DNA of 64,000 nt from Staphylococcus aureus. Lineage in GTDB: Bacteria; Bacillota; Bacilli; Staphylococcales; Staphylococcaceae. The notes beneath the pieces were generated by a model. That model saw only the letters and a list, made by a program, of their open reading frames with translations, was not told the DNA's origin and did no database searches. Shown in pieces: positions 31,219-42,807 of this stretch (the first letter of the stretch is position 1; every line of letters starts with the position of its first letter). The position numbers were made by a program, and so were the translations under genes. The DNA lies in contig NZ_CP011526.1 in the NCBI RefSeq assembly GCF_001027105.1, positions 248,001 through 312,000 on the forward strand. Direction: 5' to 3'.

Positions 31219-32553
31219 ATGGTTAAAAATCATAACCCTAAAAATGAAATGCAAGATATGTTAACGCCTTTAGATGCTGAAGAAGCAGCTAAAACAAAAT
31301 TACGCTTAGATATGAGAGAGATTCCTAAGTCTTCAATTAAACCAGAACATTTTCATTTAATGTACTTATTAGAACAACATTCTCCATATTTTATAGATGC
31401 TGAATTAACTGAACTACGTGACAGTTTCCAAATACATTATGACATTAATGACAATCATACACCTTTTGATAATATTAAATCATTTACTAAAAATGAAAAA
31501 TTACGTTACTTACTCAATATCAAAAATTTAGAAGAAGTAAATCGTACACGCTACACATTTGTGTTGGCACCAGATGAATTATTTTTCACAAGAGATGGAT
31601 TACCCATTGCTAAAACAAGAGGGTTACAAAATGTTGTTGATCCATTACCTGTGTCAGAAGCTGAATTTTTAACAAGATATAAAGCGCTGGTTATCTGTGC
31701 ATTCAATGAGAAACAATCATTTGATGCTTTAGTTGAAGGAAACTTAGAACTACATAAAGGAACGCCATTTGAAACTAAAGTTATTGAAGCGGCAACGTTA
31801 GATTTACTAACGGCATTTTTAGATGAACAGTATCAGAAACAAGAACAAGATTATAGTCAAAATTATGCATATGTACGCAAAGTAGGACATACCGTTTTCA
31901 AATGGGTTGCTATCGGTATGACAACGTTAAGTGTTTTATTAATTGCATTCTTAGCCTTTTTATATTTTTCAGTAATGAAGCATAATGAGCGCATTGAAAA
32001 AGGATACCAAGCATTTGTAAAGGATGATTATACGCAAGTACTAAATACGTATGATGATTTAGATGGTAAAAAATTAGATAAAGAGGCACTTTACATTTAT
32101 GCCAAAAGTTATATCCAAACAAATAAACAAGGTTTAGAAAAAGATAAGAAAGAAAATTTACTTAATAATGTGACACCAAATTCAAACAAAGACTACTTAT
32201 TATATTGGATGGAATTAGGACAAGGACATCTTGATGAAGCGATTAATATTGCCACTTATTTAGATGATAACGATATTACAAAGTTAGCGTTGATTAATAA
32301 ATTAAATGAGATTAAAAATAACGGAGATTTATCGAATGATAAACGTTCTGAAGAAACGAAAAAGTATAACGATAAATTGCAAGATATTTTAGACAAAGAA
32401 AAACAAGTTAAAGATGAAAAAGCGAAATCTGAAGAAGAGAAAGCAAAAGCGAAAGATGAGAAATTAAAGCAACAAGAAGAGAACGAAAAGAAACAAAAAG
32501 AACAAGCACAAAAAGATAAAGAAAAACGCCAAGAAGCTGAAAGAAAAAAATAG
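31219..32553 (+). CDS. essB: Type VII secretion membrane protein EssB
   Basis: The 444-residue bitopic protein has an N-terminal cytoplasmic pseudokinase-like domain (about 1-215), one membrane helix (about 229-251) and an extracellular domain ending in a highly charged Lys/Glu coiled coil (about 375-444). It is a core part of the Ess membrane complex. TAGGAGG lies 8 nt before the ATG. Confidence 0.95.
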   Translation: MVKNHNPKNEMQDMLTPLDAEEAAKTKLRLDMREIPKSSIKPEHFHLMYLLEQHSPYFIDAELTELRDSFQIHYDINDNHTPFDNIKSFTKNEKLRYLLNIKNLEEVNRTRYTFVLAPDELFFTRDGLPIAKTRGLQNVVDPLPVSEAEFLTRYKALVICAFNEKQSFDALVEGNLELHKGTPFETKVIEAATLDLLTAFLDEQYQKQEQDYSQNYAYVRKVGHTVFKWVAIGMTTLSVLLIAFLAFLYFSVMKHNERIEKGYQAFVKDDYTQVLNTYDDLDGKKLDKEALYIYAKSYIQTNKQGLEKDKKENLLNNVTPNSNKDYLLYWMELGQGHLDEAINIATYLDDNDITKLALINKLNEIKNNGDLSNDKRSEETKKYNDKLQDILDKEKQVKDEKAKSEEEKAKAKDEKLKQQEENEKKQKEQAQKDKEKRQEAERKK

Positions 32554-32574
32554 TATAGGACTGAGGCAAAGACA

Positions 32575-35500
32575 ATGCATAAATTGATTATAAAATATAA
32601 CAAACAATTGAAGATGCTCAATTTGCGAGATGGTAAGACATATACTATTAGCGAAGACGAGCGTGCAGATATTACGTTGAAATCGTTAGGCGAAGTCATT
32701 CATTTAGAACAAAATAATCAAGGTACTTGGCAAGCGAATCATACTTCTATTAATAAGGTGCTTGTTAGAAAAGGTGACCTTGATGACATTACATTACAGC
32801 TTTATACAGAAGCTGATTATGCATCATTTGCGTATCCTTCAATTCAAGATACGATGACAATTGGACCAAATGCGTATGATGATATGGTTATTCAAAGCTT
32901 GATGAATGCCATCATTATTAAAGATTTTCAATCAATACAAGAATCACAATACGTACGCATTGTGCACGATAAAAATACAGATGTGTATATTAACTATGAA
33001 CTACAAGAGCAACTAACGAACAAAGCTTACATTGGTGATCATATTTATGTTGAAGGGATATGGCTCGAAGTACAAGCTGATGGTTTAAATGTATTGAGTC
33101 AGAATACAGTGGCATCGTCATTAATTCGCTTAACACAAGAGATGCCACATGCACAGGCAGATGATTACAATACGTACCATCGTTCGCCAAGGATTATTCA
33201 CCGTGAACCGACGGATGATATTAAGATTGAAAGACCGCCACAGCCAATACAGAAGAACAATACAGTGATATGGCGTTCCATTATACCGCCATTAGTAATG
33301 ATTGCTTTAACTGTTGTCATCTTTTTAGTGAGACCAATTGGTATTTATATTTTAATGATGATTGGTATGAGTACAGTAACGATAGTATTTGGTATTACAA
33401 CGTATTTCTCTGAAAAGAAAAAGTATAACAAAGATGTTGAAAAACGAGAGAAAGATTACAAAGCTTATTTGGATAATAAATCTAAAGAAATTAATAAAGC
33501 GATTAAAGCACAACGTTTTAGTTTGAATTACCATTATCCAACGGTTGCTGAAATTAAAGATATCGTTGAAACGAAAGCACCAAGAATATATGAAAAAACA
33601 TCGCATCATCACGATTTCTTACATTATAAGTTAGGTATTGCGAATGTAGAAAAGTCATTCAAATTAGATTACCAAGAAGAAGAATTTAACCAACGTCGTG
33701 ATGAACTATTCGACGATGCTAAAGAATTGTATGAATTTTACACAGATGTAGAACAAGCACCATTAATCAATGATTTAAATCATGGGCCAATTGCATATAT
33801 TGGTGCACGACATCTCATTTTAGAAGAATTGGAGAAAATGCTAATTCAATTGTCAACATTCCATAGTTATCATGATTTAGAGTTTCTATTTGTGACACGT
33901 GAAGATGAAGTTGAAACATTGAAATGGGCACGTTGGTTGCCACATATGACATTGAGAGGGCAAAACATTAGAGGATTTGTTTACAATCAACGAACGCGTG
34001 ACCAAATTTTAACGTCAATTTATAGCATGATTAAAGAACGTATCCAAGCTGTGCGTGAACGCAGCAGAAGTAATGAGCAAATTATTTTCACACCGCAATT
34101 AGTGTTTGTCATTACAGATATGTCATTAATTATTGATCATGTCATTTTAGAATATGTAAACCAAGATTTATCAGAATATGGTATTTCATTAATCTTTGTT
34201 GAAGATGTGATTGAAAGTTTGCCAGAGCATGTAGATACCATTATTGATATCAAGTCTCGTACTGAAGGCGAACTGATTACGAAAGAAAAAGAATTAGTTC
34301 AATTGAAATTTACACCTGAAAATATTGATAACGTCGATAAAGAATATATCGCGCGACGTTTGGCGAATTTGATACACGTCGAACATTTGAAAAATGCAAT
34401 TCCTGATAGTATTACATTTTTAGAGATGTATAACGTGAAAGAAGTAGATCAGCTTGATGTGGTTAATCGATGGAGACAAAACGAAACATACAAAACGATG
34501 GCAGTACCTTTAGGTGTAAGAGGTAAAGATGATATTTTATCATTGAACTTACATGAAAAAGCACACGGGCCACATGGTTTAGTTGCTGGTACCACTGGTT
34601 CAGGGAAATCTGAGATTATCCAATCATACATTTTATCTTTAGCTATTAATTTTCACCCTCATGAAGTTGCATTCCTATTGATTGACTATAAAGGTGGGGG
34701 TATGGCGAACTTATTTAAAGATTTAGTCCATTTAGTTGGTACGATTACAAACTTAGATGGCGATGAAGCGATGCGTGCCTTAACATCAATCAAAGCCGAA
34801 TTGAGAAAACGTCAACGTTTATTCGGAGAGCATGATGTTAACCATATTAATCAATACCATAAGTTATTTAAAGAAGGTATTGCGACAGAACCAATGCCAC
34901 ATTTATTCATTATTTCCGATGAGTTTGCCGAATTAAAATCAGAACAACCTGATTTTATGAAAGAACTTGTATCAACGGCACGTATTGGACGTTCGTTAGG
35001 TATTCATTTAATACTTGCGACACAAAAACCATCGGGTGTTGTTGATGACCAAATTTGGTCTAACTCTAAATTTAAGTTGGCATTAAAAGTACAAGATAGA
35101 CAAGACAGTAATGAAATTTTAAAAACACCAGATGCAGCAGACATTACATTACCAGGTCGTGCGTATTTACAAGTTGGTAATAATGAAATTTATGAATTAT
35201 TCCAATCTGCATGGAGTGGTGCAACATATGACATCGAAGGCGATAAATTAGAAGTTGAAGATAAGACGATTTACATGATTAATGACTATGGTCAACTTCA
35301 AGCAATCAACAAAGACTTGAGTGGACTTGAAGATGAAGAAACGAAAGAAAATCAAACTGAGTTAGAAGCGGTCATAGATCATATCGAATCTATTACAACA
35401 CGATTAGAAATCGAAGAAGTTAAGCGTCCATGGCTACCACCATTGCCAGAAAATGTATATCAAGAAGATTTAGTAGAAACAGATTTCAGAAAATTATGGT

Positions 35501-37014
35501 CAGATGATGCAAAAGAAGTGGAATTAACATTAGGACTTAAAGACGTACCAGAAGAACAATATCAAGGACCGATGGTATTGCAATTGAAAAAAGCTGGGCA
35601 CATCGCGTTAATCGGAAGTCCAGGATATGGTAGAACAACGTTCTTACACAACATTATTTTCGATGTTGCAAGACACCATCGTCCTGATCAAGCACACATG
35701 TACTTGTTCGATTTCGGTACCAATGGTTTGATGCCAGTTACAGACATACCACATGTCGCTGATTACTTTACAGTAGATCAAGAAGACAAGATTGCTAAGG
35801 CGATACGTATATTTAATGATGAAATTGATCGTCGTAAGAAGATTTTAAGTCAGTATCGTGTCACTAGTATTTCTGAATATCGAAAATTAACTGGTGAAAC
35901 AATTCCGCATGTCTTTATTCTTATTGATAACTTTGACGCAGTAAAAGATTCACCTTTCCAAGAAGTTTTTGAAAATATGATGATTAAAATGACGCGTGAA
36001 GGGCTAGCATTAGACATGCAAGTAACCTTAACTGCTTCAAGAGCTAACGCTATGAAAACACCAATGTACATTAATATGAAAACGCGTATCGCAATGTTTT
36101 TATATGATAAATCAGAGGTGTCGAACGTAGTAGGACAGCAAAAATTTGCGGTTAAAGATGTTGTGGGTCGAGCATTGTTAAGTAGTGATGACAACGTATC
36201 ATTCCATATTGGCCAACCATTTAAACATGATGAGACCAAATCATATAATGATCAAATTAATGATGAAGTATCGGCGATGACAGAATTTTATAAAGGTGAA
36301 ACACCAAATGATATTCCTATGATGCCAGATGAAATTAAATATGAAGATTACAGAGAATCATTAAACTTACCAGATATAGTTGCAAATGGTGCTTTACCAA
36401 TTGGATTAGATTATGAAGGTGTTACACTACAAAAAATTAAATTAACTGAACCAGCAATGATTTCATCAGAAAATCCGAGAGAAATTGCGCATATTGCTGA
36501 AATTATGATGAAAGAAATTGACATATTAAATGAAAAATATGCGATTTGTATCGCAGACTCAAGTGGAGAGTTTAAAGCTTATAGGCATCAAGTGGCTAAC
36601 TTTGCCGAAGAAAGAGAAGACATTAAAGCGATTCATCAACTAATGATTGAAGACTTAAAGCAAAGAGAAATGGACGGCCCATTTGAAAAAGATTCACTTT
36701 ATATTATCAATGATTTTAAAACATTTATTGATTGCACGTATATTCCGGAAGATGATGTTAAAAAGCTTATTACAAAAGGACCAGAACTTGGCTTGAACAT
36801 TTTATTTGTCGGCATTCATAAAGAATTAATAGATGCTTATGATAAACAGATTGATGTTGCACGTAAAATGATTAACCAATTTAGTATAGGTATTCGTATT
36901 TCAGACCAACAATTCTTTAAATTTAGATTTATTCAACGAGAACCTGTTATTAAAGAAAATGAAGCATATATGGTCGCAAACCAAGCTTATCAAAAGATTA
37001 GATGGTTTAAATAG
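32575..37014 (+). CDS. essC: Type VII secretion ATPase EssC (EssC1 length)
   Basis: The 1479-residue protein has two N-terminal FHA-like domains (about 1-190), two membrane helices (about 225-265), and then FtsK/SpoIIIE-type ATPase domains. D1 carries a full Walker [10 protein letters not shown] (near 672-680) and Walker [15 protein letters not shown] acid (LLIDYKGG). D2 has a modified P-loop GSPGYGRTT (near 1015-1023), and D3 is degenerate. It is the motor that recognises substrates. The C-terminus defines the strain variant, and the genes behind it fit essC1. Confidence 0.95.
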
Positions 37015-37043
37015 CAATGAATTAAATAGGAGGGAGGTATGTT

Positions 37044-37436
37044 ATGAATTTTAATGATATTGAAACAATGGTTAAGTCGAAATTTAAAGATATTAAAAAG
37101 CATGCTGAAGAGATTGCGCATGAAATTGAAGTTCGTTCTGGATATTTAAGAAAAGCTGAACAATATAAGCGATTAGAATTTAATTTGAGTTTTGCACTAG
37201 ATGATATTGAAAGCACAGCAAAGGACGTACAAACTGCAAAATCTAGTGCTAATAAGGACAGTGTAACTGTTAAGGGAAAGGCGCCCAATACGTTATATAT
37301 TGAAAAAAGAAATTTGATGAAACAAAAGCTTGAAATGTTGGGTGAAGATATCGATAAAAATAAAGAATCCCTCCAAAAAGCTAAGGAAATTGCTGGCGAA
37401 AAGGCAAGTGAATATTTTAATAAAGCAATGAATTAA
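37044..37436 (+). CDS. esxC: Type VII secreted protein EsxC (formerly EsaC)
   Basis: The 130-residue alpha-helical protein has the known start [14 protein letters not shown]. It is an Ess substrate specific to the essC1 variant and one of the small partners that carry EsaD. AGGAGGGAGG precedes the ATG. Confidence 0.93.
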
Positions 37437-37451
37437 TATTGAGGTGAAGAT

Positions 37452-37766
37452 ATGGGTGGATATAAAGGTATTAAAGCAGATGGTGGCAAGGTTGATCAAG
37501 CGAAACAATTAGCGGCAAAAACAGCTAAAGATATTGAAGCATGTCAAAAGCAAACGCAACAGCTCGCTGAGTATATCGAAGGTAGTGATTGGGAAGGACA
37601 GTTCGCCAATAAGGTGAAAGATGTGTTACTCATTATGGCAAAGTTTCAAGAAGAATTAGTACAACCGATGGCTGACCATCAAAAAGCAATTGATAACTTA
37701 AGTCAAAATCTAGCGAAATACGATACATTATCAATTAAGCAAGGGCTTGATAGGGTGAACCCATGA
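37452..37766 (+). CDS. esxB: Type VII secreted WXG100 protein EsxB
   Basis: The 104-residue helical hairpin has the WEG turn (SDWEGQF, about residues 48-54) at the WXG100 position. It is secreted and takes part in EsaD export. TTGAGGTGA lies before the ATG; the end overlaps esaE by 4 bp. Confidence 0.95.
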   Translation: MGGYKGIKADGGKVDQAKQLAAKTAKDIEACQKQTQQLAEYIEGSDWEGQFANKVKDVLLIMAKFQEELVQPMADHQKAIDNLSQNLAKYDTLSIKQGLDRVNP

Positions 37767-38440
37767 TGAAAGATGTTAAGCGAATAGATTATTTTTCTTA
37801 CGAAGAATTAACAATTTTAGGTGGTAGTAAATTGCCTCTCGTAAATTTTGAATTGTTTGATCCATCAAATTTTGAAGAAGCTAAAGCTGCTTTAATTGAA
37901 AAGGAATTAGTAACAGAGAATGACAAGTTAACTGATGCAGGTTTTAAAGTGGCTACATTAGTCAGAGAGTATATTAGCGCCATTGTAAATATTCGAATTA
38001 ATGATATGTATTTTGCACCATTTAGCTATGAAAAAGATGAATATATTTTGTTAAGCCGGTTTAAAAATAATGGGTTTCAAATACGAATTATCAATAAAGA
38101 CATTGCATGGTGGTCGATTGTACAATCATATCCTTTATTGATGAGACAAGAAAAGTCCAATGATTGGGACTTTAAACAAATTGACGATGAAACATTGGAG
38201 AACTTAAATAATGAAAGTATCGATACGATTGGGCGTGTTTTAGAAATTGAAATATACAATCATCAAGGTGACCCTCAACAAAGTTTATATAACATTTATG
38301 AACAAAATGATTTGTTATTCATTCGATACCCATTAAAAGATAAAGTGCTGAATGTTCATATTGGTGTCATTAATACATTTATACGAGAATTATTTGGATT
38401 CGATACTGATGAAAATCATATTAATAAAGCAGAGGAGTAA
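37763..38440 (+). CDS. esaE: EsaD chaperone EsaE
   Basis: The 225-residue cytoplasmic protein is DUF5081-like with an alpha/beta plan (LTDAGFKVATLVREY near 56-70). In S. aureus EsaE binds EsaD and targets it to EssC. It may start at either of two adjacent ATG codons (37763 or 37766). It overlaps esxB by 4 bp and esxD by 1 bp, so all are coupled. Confidence 0.92.
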   Translation: MMKDVKRIDYFSYEELTILGGSKLPLVNFELFDPSNFEEAKAALIEKELVTENDKLTDAGFKVATLVREYISAIVNIRINDMYFAPFSYEKDEYILLSRFKNNGFQIRIINKDIAWWSIVQSYPLLMRQEKSNDWDFKQIDDETLENLNNESIDTIGRVLEIEIYNHQGDPQQSLYNIYEQNDLLFIRYPLKDKVLNVHIGVINTFIRELFGFDTDENHINKAEE

Positions 38441-38757
38441 TGACGTTGAGTGGAAAAATTAGTGTTAAAGCTGAAACGATTGCACATGTTGTAAAAGAAT
38501 TGGAAAGCATAAGTCAAAAGTATGATGAAATAGCTCAAAACTTTGGAAAAATAGCGCAATTAAATTACTACAGTAGTGAAAAAGCTGCACATTCTATGGA
38601 AAATGGCTATAGTAGTGCTGCAACAGTCATTAGTGGTCTCAAAGGTCCATTGAGTACACTCGGTGGTGGCGTCATGAATTCAGCACAAAAGTTCTTTGAA
38701 GCAGATGAACATTGGGGTACGGAATTTGCCAAGCTTTACTATAATATTGAGGGATAG
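38440..38757 (+). CDS. esxD: Small Ess substrate EsxD
   Basis: The 105-residue helical protein has a secretion-type C-terminus (FAKLYYNIEG) and LXG-partner character. It accompanies EsaD export. The ATG overlaps the esaE stop (TAATG). An in-frame TTG at 38446 has better spacing from GAGGAG and would give 103 residues. Confidence 0.88.
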   Translation: MTLSGKISVKAETIAHVVKELESISQKYDEIAQNFGKIAQLNYYSSEKAAHSMENGYSSAATVISGLKGPLSTLGGGVMNSAQKFFEADEHWGTEFAKLYYNIEG

Positions 38758-38766
38758 GTGCATGAC

Positions 38767-40611
38767 ATGACAAAAGATATTGAATATCTAACAGCTGATT
38801 ATGACAATGAAAAGTCATCTATCCAAAGTGTAATAGATGCAATAGAGGGTCAAGACTTCTTAGATGTAGATACAACAATGGATGATGCGGTAAGCGATGT
38901 CAGTTCTTTAGACGAAGATGGCGCAATATCATTAACAAGTAGTGTAGTAGGTCCACAAGGATCTAAATTAATGGGGTATTATCAAAATGAGTTATATGAT
39001 TATGCATCTCAATTAGATTCGAAAATGAAAGAAATTATTGACACGCCATTTATAGAAGATATAGATAAAGCATTCAAAGGTATAACGAATGTTAAATTGG
39101 AAAATATACTAATTAAAAATGGTGGTGGACATGGTAGAGATACCTATGGGGCTTCTGGGAAAATTGCAAAGGGAGATGCCAAGAAAAGTGACAGCGATGT
39201 TTATAGCATCGATGAAATATTAAAATCGGATCAAGAATTTGTAAAAGTAATTGATCAGCATTACAAAGAAATGAAAAAAGAAGATAAGAAATTATCTAAA
39301 AGTGATTTTGAAAAAATGATGACTCAGGGCGCTTCTTGTGATTACATGACAGTAGCTGAAGCGGAAGAGCTAGAGGAGCAAAAGAAAAAAGAAGAAGCTA
39401 TAGAGATTGCAGCACTAGCTGGTATGGTAGTTTTATCTTGTATTAATCCTGTTGCTGGAGCAGTAGCTATTGGTGCTTATTCCGCTTATTCAGCAGCAAA
39501 TGCAGCCACAGGAAAAAATATTGTAACTGGAAGAAAGCTATCTAAAGAAGAACGAATCATGGAAGGACTTTCGCTTATTCCATTGCCAGGTATGGGCTTC
39601 CTCAAAGGTGCTGGGAAAAGTTTAATGAAATTAGGCTTCAAAGGCGGAGAAAAATTTGCAGTTAAAACAGGATTGCAAAAGACAATGCAACAAGCAGTTA
39701 GTCGTATTTCACCTAAAATGGGAATGATGAAAAACAGTGTGTTGAATCAATCTCGTAACTTTGCTCAAAATACTCATGTTGGACAAATGCTGAGTAACAT
39801 GCGTGGTCAAGCAACTCATACTGTTCAACAAAGTAGAAATTGGATTGGACAACAAGCACAAAATGTCAAACGAATAGTGAATAATGGACTTGATAAAGAA
39901 ATAGCACATCCATTTAAACAACAACTTGCACCAGCGGGAATGGGTGGTATAAAATTTGCTGAAACAACTACTTTGAGAAACATGGGTCAAAACATAAAGC
40001 GTGCTGTTACACCACAAAATCACGTGACACATGGTCCAAAAGATAGTATGGTGAGAAGTGAAGGCAAACATAGTATAAGTAGCCATGAAATGAATTCATC
40101 AAAGTATGTTGAATCACCAAACTACACCAAGGTTGAATTCGGAGAACACTATGCAAGACTTAGACCTAAGAAACTAAAGGCGAATATTGAATACACAACA
40201 CCTACTGGTCACATATATCGAACCGATCATAAAGGTCGCATAAAAGAAGTTTATGTAGACAATCTCTCTCTAAAAGATGGGGATCGTAATAGCCATGCAC
40301 AAAGAACTGTGGGGGGAGAGGATAGATTACCAGACGATGATGGAGGTCACTTAATCGCTAGAATGTTTGGTGGTTCAAAAGACATTGATAACCTTGTGGC
40401 ACAAAGTAAATTTATCAACCGTCCATTTAAGGAGAAAGGTCATTGGTATAATCTTGAGAAAGAGTGGCAAGAGTTCTTAAACTCTGGGAAAGAGGTGAAA
40501 AATATTAAAATGGAAGTAAAATATAGCGGTAATAGTCAAAGACCGACTATATTTAAAGTTGAATATGAAATTAATGGTGAAAGAAATATTAGAAGAATAT
40601 TAAATAAGTAG
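38767..40611 (+). CDS. esaD: Secreted nuclease toxin EsaD (EssD)
   Basis: This 614-residue Ess substrate has an N-terminal secretion domain (1-200), a hydrophobic Ala/Gly-rich segment (211-248), a linker, and a C-terminal DNA/RNA non-specific endonuclease domain (about 455-614). The catalytic His528 is in DDDGGHLIARMFGG, and NLVAQ and FKEKGHWYN follow. It kills sister or rival staphylococci and is inhibited by EsaG. The ATG at 38767 is chosen over GTG 38758 because TAGGTG lies 6 nt upstream and the length then matches the published protein and His528 numbering. Confidence 0.95.
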   Translation: MTKDIEYLTADYDNEKSSIQSVIDAIEGQDFLDVDTTMDDAVSDVSSLDEDGAISLTSSVVGPQGSKLMGYYQNELYDYASQLDSKMKEIIDTPFIEDIDKAFKGITNVKLENILIKNGGGHGRDTYGASGKIAKGDAKKSDSDVYSIDEILKSDQEFVKVIDQHYKEMKKEDKKLSKSDFEKMMTQGASCDYMTVAEAEELEEQKKKEEAIEIAALAGMVVLSCINPVAGAVAIGAYSAYSAANAATGKNIVTGRKLSKEERIMEGLSLIPLPGMGFLKGAGKSLMKLGFKGGEKFAVKTGLQKTMQQAVSRISPKMGMMKNSVLNQSRNFAQNTHVGQMLSNMRGQATHTVQQSRNWIGQQAQNVKRIVNNGLDKEIAHPFKQQLAPAGMGGIKFAETTTLRNMGQNIKRAVTPQNHVTHGPKDSMVRSEGKHSISSHEMNSSKYVESPNYTKVEFGEHYARLRPKKLKANIEYTTPTGHIYRTDHKGRIKEVYVDNLSLKDGDRNSHAQRTVGGEDRLPDDDGGHLIARMFGGSKDIDNLVAQSKFINRPFKEKGHWYNLEKEWQEFLNSGKEVKNIKMEVKYSGNSQRPTIFKVEYEINGERNIRRILNK

Positions 40612-40621
40612 AGGTGCCAAC

Positions 40622-41113
40622 ATGACATTTGAAGAGAAGCTTAGCAAAATATACAATGAAATTGCGAATGAGATTAGCAGTATGATACCGGTAGAGTGGG
40701 AAAAAGTATATACAATGGCTTATATAGATGATGGAGGAGGTGAAGTATTCTTTAATTATACTAAACCAGGTAGTGATGACTTGAATTATTACACCAATAT
40801 ACCTAAGGAGTATAACATTTCTGTGCAAGTATTTGATGATTTATGGATGGATTTATATGATTTATTTGAGGAGTTAAGAGATTTATTTAAAGAAGAAGAT
40901 TTAGAACCATGGACATCATGCGAATTTGATTTTACAAGAGAAGGTGAATTAAAAGTTTCATTTGATTATATTGATTGGATAAATTCAGAATTTGGTCAAA
41001 TAGGTCGACAAAATTACTATAAGTATAGAAAATTTGGAATTTTACCAGAAACGGAATATGAAATTAATAAAGTTAAAGAAATCGAGCAATATATTAAAGA
41101 GCTAGAAGAATAA
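40622..41113 (+). CDS. esaG: EsaD antitoxin EsaG
   Basis: The 163-residue acidic cytoplasmic protein of the DUF600/YezG family binds and blocks the EsaD nuclease. The ATG follows GAGGTG by 5 nt, 10 bp after esaD. Landmarks shared by all copies are MIPVEW (about 22-27), YIDDGGGEV (about 36-44) and EPWTSCEFDFT (about 97-107). It has the A-type centre (PKEYNISVQVFDDLWMD) and alpha-type C-terminus (GRQNYYKYRKFGILPE). It is followed by its own terminator. Confidence 0.95.
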   Translation: MTFEEKLSKIYNEIANEISSMIPVEWEKVYTMAYIDDGGGEVFFNYTKPGSDDLNYYTNIPKEYNISVQVFDDLWMDLYDLFEELRDLFKEEDLEPWTSCEFDFTREGELKVSFDYIDWINSEFGQIGRQNYYKYRKFGILPETEYEINKVKEIEQYIKELEE

Positions 41114-41127
41114 ACTATCTTAATGTA

Positions 41128-41160
41128 AGACTAAACAATAAAGCTTTGTTTAGTCTTTTT
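41128..41160 (+). terminator. Terminator after esaG
   Basis: AGACTAAACA (41128-41137) and TGTTTAGTCT (41147-41156) form a perfect 10-bp stem, then TTTT. The same element recurs at 45279. Confidence 0.88.
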
Positions 41161-41320
41161 AGCGTTTAAGTAAAAAGCAATAGATACCGTAAAGTTGATG
41201 CTCATCAAATAATAATATAAAGATAATTTTAGGTTTTTAAACTTTTAATCGAAAAGAATCTAAGTTTATAGCTTTAAATACGTAATATGCTATTTAAAAA
41301 ATAATGTATAGGAGATAGAT

Positions 41321-42004
41321 ATGACTACTAAAGAAAATATTGATACTCTTCGAAAGCCAGGCGCACAAGCCTTAAGTTTAATATCATTGTTTTTGATACT
41401 TTTTTCATGTTTGACTTTCTTTTTTGGTTTAGATTATGAAAGGTTTCCAAATTATTTAAAGATAACGACAATTATAGAATTAATAATTATTGTAATTAGT
41501 TTACTTCAATGGATTAGATTTATAGATTTCGAAAAAGAAAGTGCACAGAAATATAAAAAAATATATGCTCGATTTTTAGTTGTTATAAATGTGTTAACTA
41601 CTATCACTGTAGTATTTGCACTGTGTAATCTTTATTATTTTGCAGCTGTACAAAACCATTATGATTTATTTAATTATTGGTTGATGGGTTCGATTTCAAT
41701 CATAATTAGCTATTTATTATTAGTAATTGGCGGAATGTTCACGTTATTAAAATTACCTAAAGTAACAAAACGTTGGGGTGGTAAAACTAAAACACATTTC
41801 GGTTTATTATTAACTGCGTTGAGCTCATTTATATATATTGAAAAAATTATCGAATATATATTGGTTCCTAATGTCGTAGAATCTAAGTTTATAATTATTG
41901 TGAGCATGTTGGTTATCGCTGGAGCACAATTTGTGGCATTTCAATTTATTATGCAATACAGTAGATTCTATATTTTTGAATTAAACACTGAAGATGATGA
42001 CTAA
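41321..42004 (+). CDS. DUF5079-type membrane protein
   Basis: The 227-residue protein has six predicted membrane helices, a positively charged loop (KVTKRWGGKTKTHFG, about 147-161) and an acidic C-terminus (ELNTEDDD). It is nearly identical to the copy at 45477 and distantly like that at 24570. Function is unknown. It is found behind esaG in this locus and may serve type VII secretion or membrane immunity; this is inference. AGGAGA lies before the ATG. Confidence 0.8.
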   Translation: MTTKENIDTLRKPGAQALSLISLFLILFSCLTFFFGLDYERFPNYLKITTIIELIIIVISLLQWIRFIDFEKESAQKYKKIYARFLVVINVLTTITVVFALCNLYYFAAVQNHYDLFNYWLMGSISIIISYLLLVIGGMFTLLKLPKVTKRWGGKTKTHFGLLLTALSSFIYIEKIIEYILVPNVVESKFIIIVSMLVIAGAQFVAFQFIMQYSRFYIFELNTEDDD

Positions 42005-42144
42005 ACAATTTTATAAATTCTGTGAAGTATACTTATATATAAGATAATCAACTTCAACGTATATCACCATATTATTTTATACTCAATGATGTGAATGGAT
42101 TTAAGTGGATTGATATTAAAGTAAAAGTTATGGAATATTGAGGT

Positions 42145-42762
42145 GTGAATATGGAGTTCTTATTATTAATTGTCGTAGCCGGACTGTATTATATTATATA
42201 TTTAACTGCTGTGATGTATTCTGAAAAAATAGTAGTATTGCCTATAATCATCTATGCCATTGTGTTTGTAATAATTGGTATCACTTATATCTTTATAGGC
42301 GACAGCTATGATCAATTAACAAATTTCAATGTGATTTTGTATATGGGGAGTTTGTTTTATGCATGGATGGCTATTAGAAATCTTTGGAACAGACCACTAT
42401 TACTAAAATATAAGAACATTACAGATAGTTCAAGTGGAATAGTTAATAAATCTGAATACAATTCAGTTGAAAGCTTACGTATAAATATTGAAATAGCTAA
42501 GTATAAAGGGATTATTTCTTTGATAGTAGCTATAGTACTAACGGTATTAATGACATTAAAGTCAACACCTCAAATCACTGCAGAAACACGTGACTTAAGT
42601 ATCTCATTTTTCATACTCAGCTTATTTATCATTATTATATTTGCAGTTTGGGATTTGTTTATTAGAGTTAGAAAAGGAGCGTTTGCTTTTGTTGTAATAA
42701 GGCCAATATTATTTAGTTGTTGGTTATTTATTTTGAATATGATTTTATCAAGATTATTATAA
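42145..42762 (+). CDS. DUF5080-type membrane protein
   Basis: The 205-residue protein has about six membrane helices and a charged loop near 88-115. It is homologous to the protein at 25257. It follows the DUF5079-type gene as at 24.5-25.8 kb, so the two act as a conserved pair. The frame opens with an adjacent ATG; TTGAGGTGTGAAT sits just before ATG 42151, so the true start may be two codons later. Function is unknown. Confidence 0.78.
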   Translation: MNMEFLLLIVVAGLYYIIYLTAVMYSEKIVVLPIIIYAIVFVIIGITYIFIGDSYDQLTNFNVILYMGSLFYAWMAIRNLWNRPLLLKYKNITDSSSGIVNKSEYNSVESLRINIEIAKYKGIISLIVAIVLTVLMTLKSTPQITAETRDLSISFFILSLFIIIIFAVWDLFIRVRKGAFAFVVIRPILFSCWLFILNMILSRLL

Positions 42763-42807
42763 TTGTATTACATATAGGTGTGGGTAAATTTTTATTTATG
42801 AAATGAT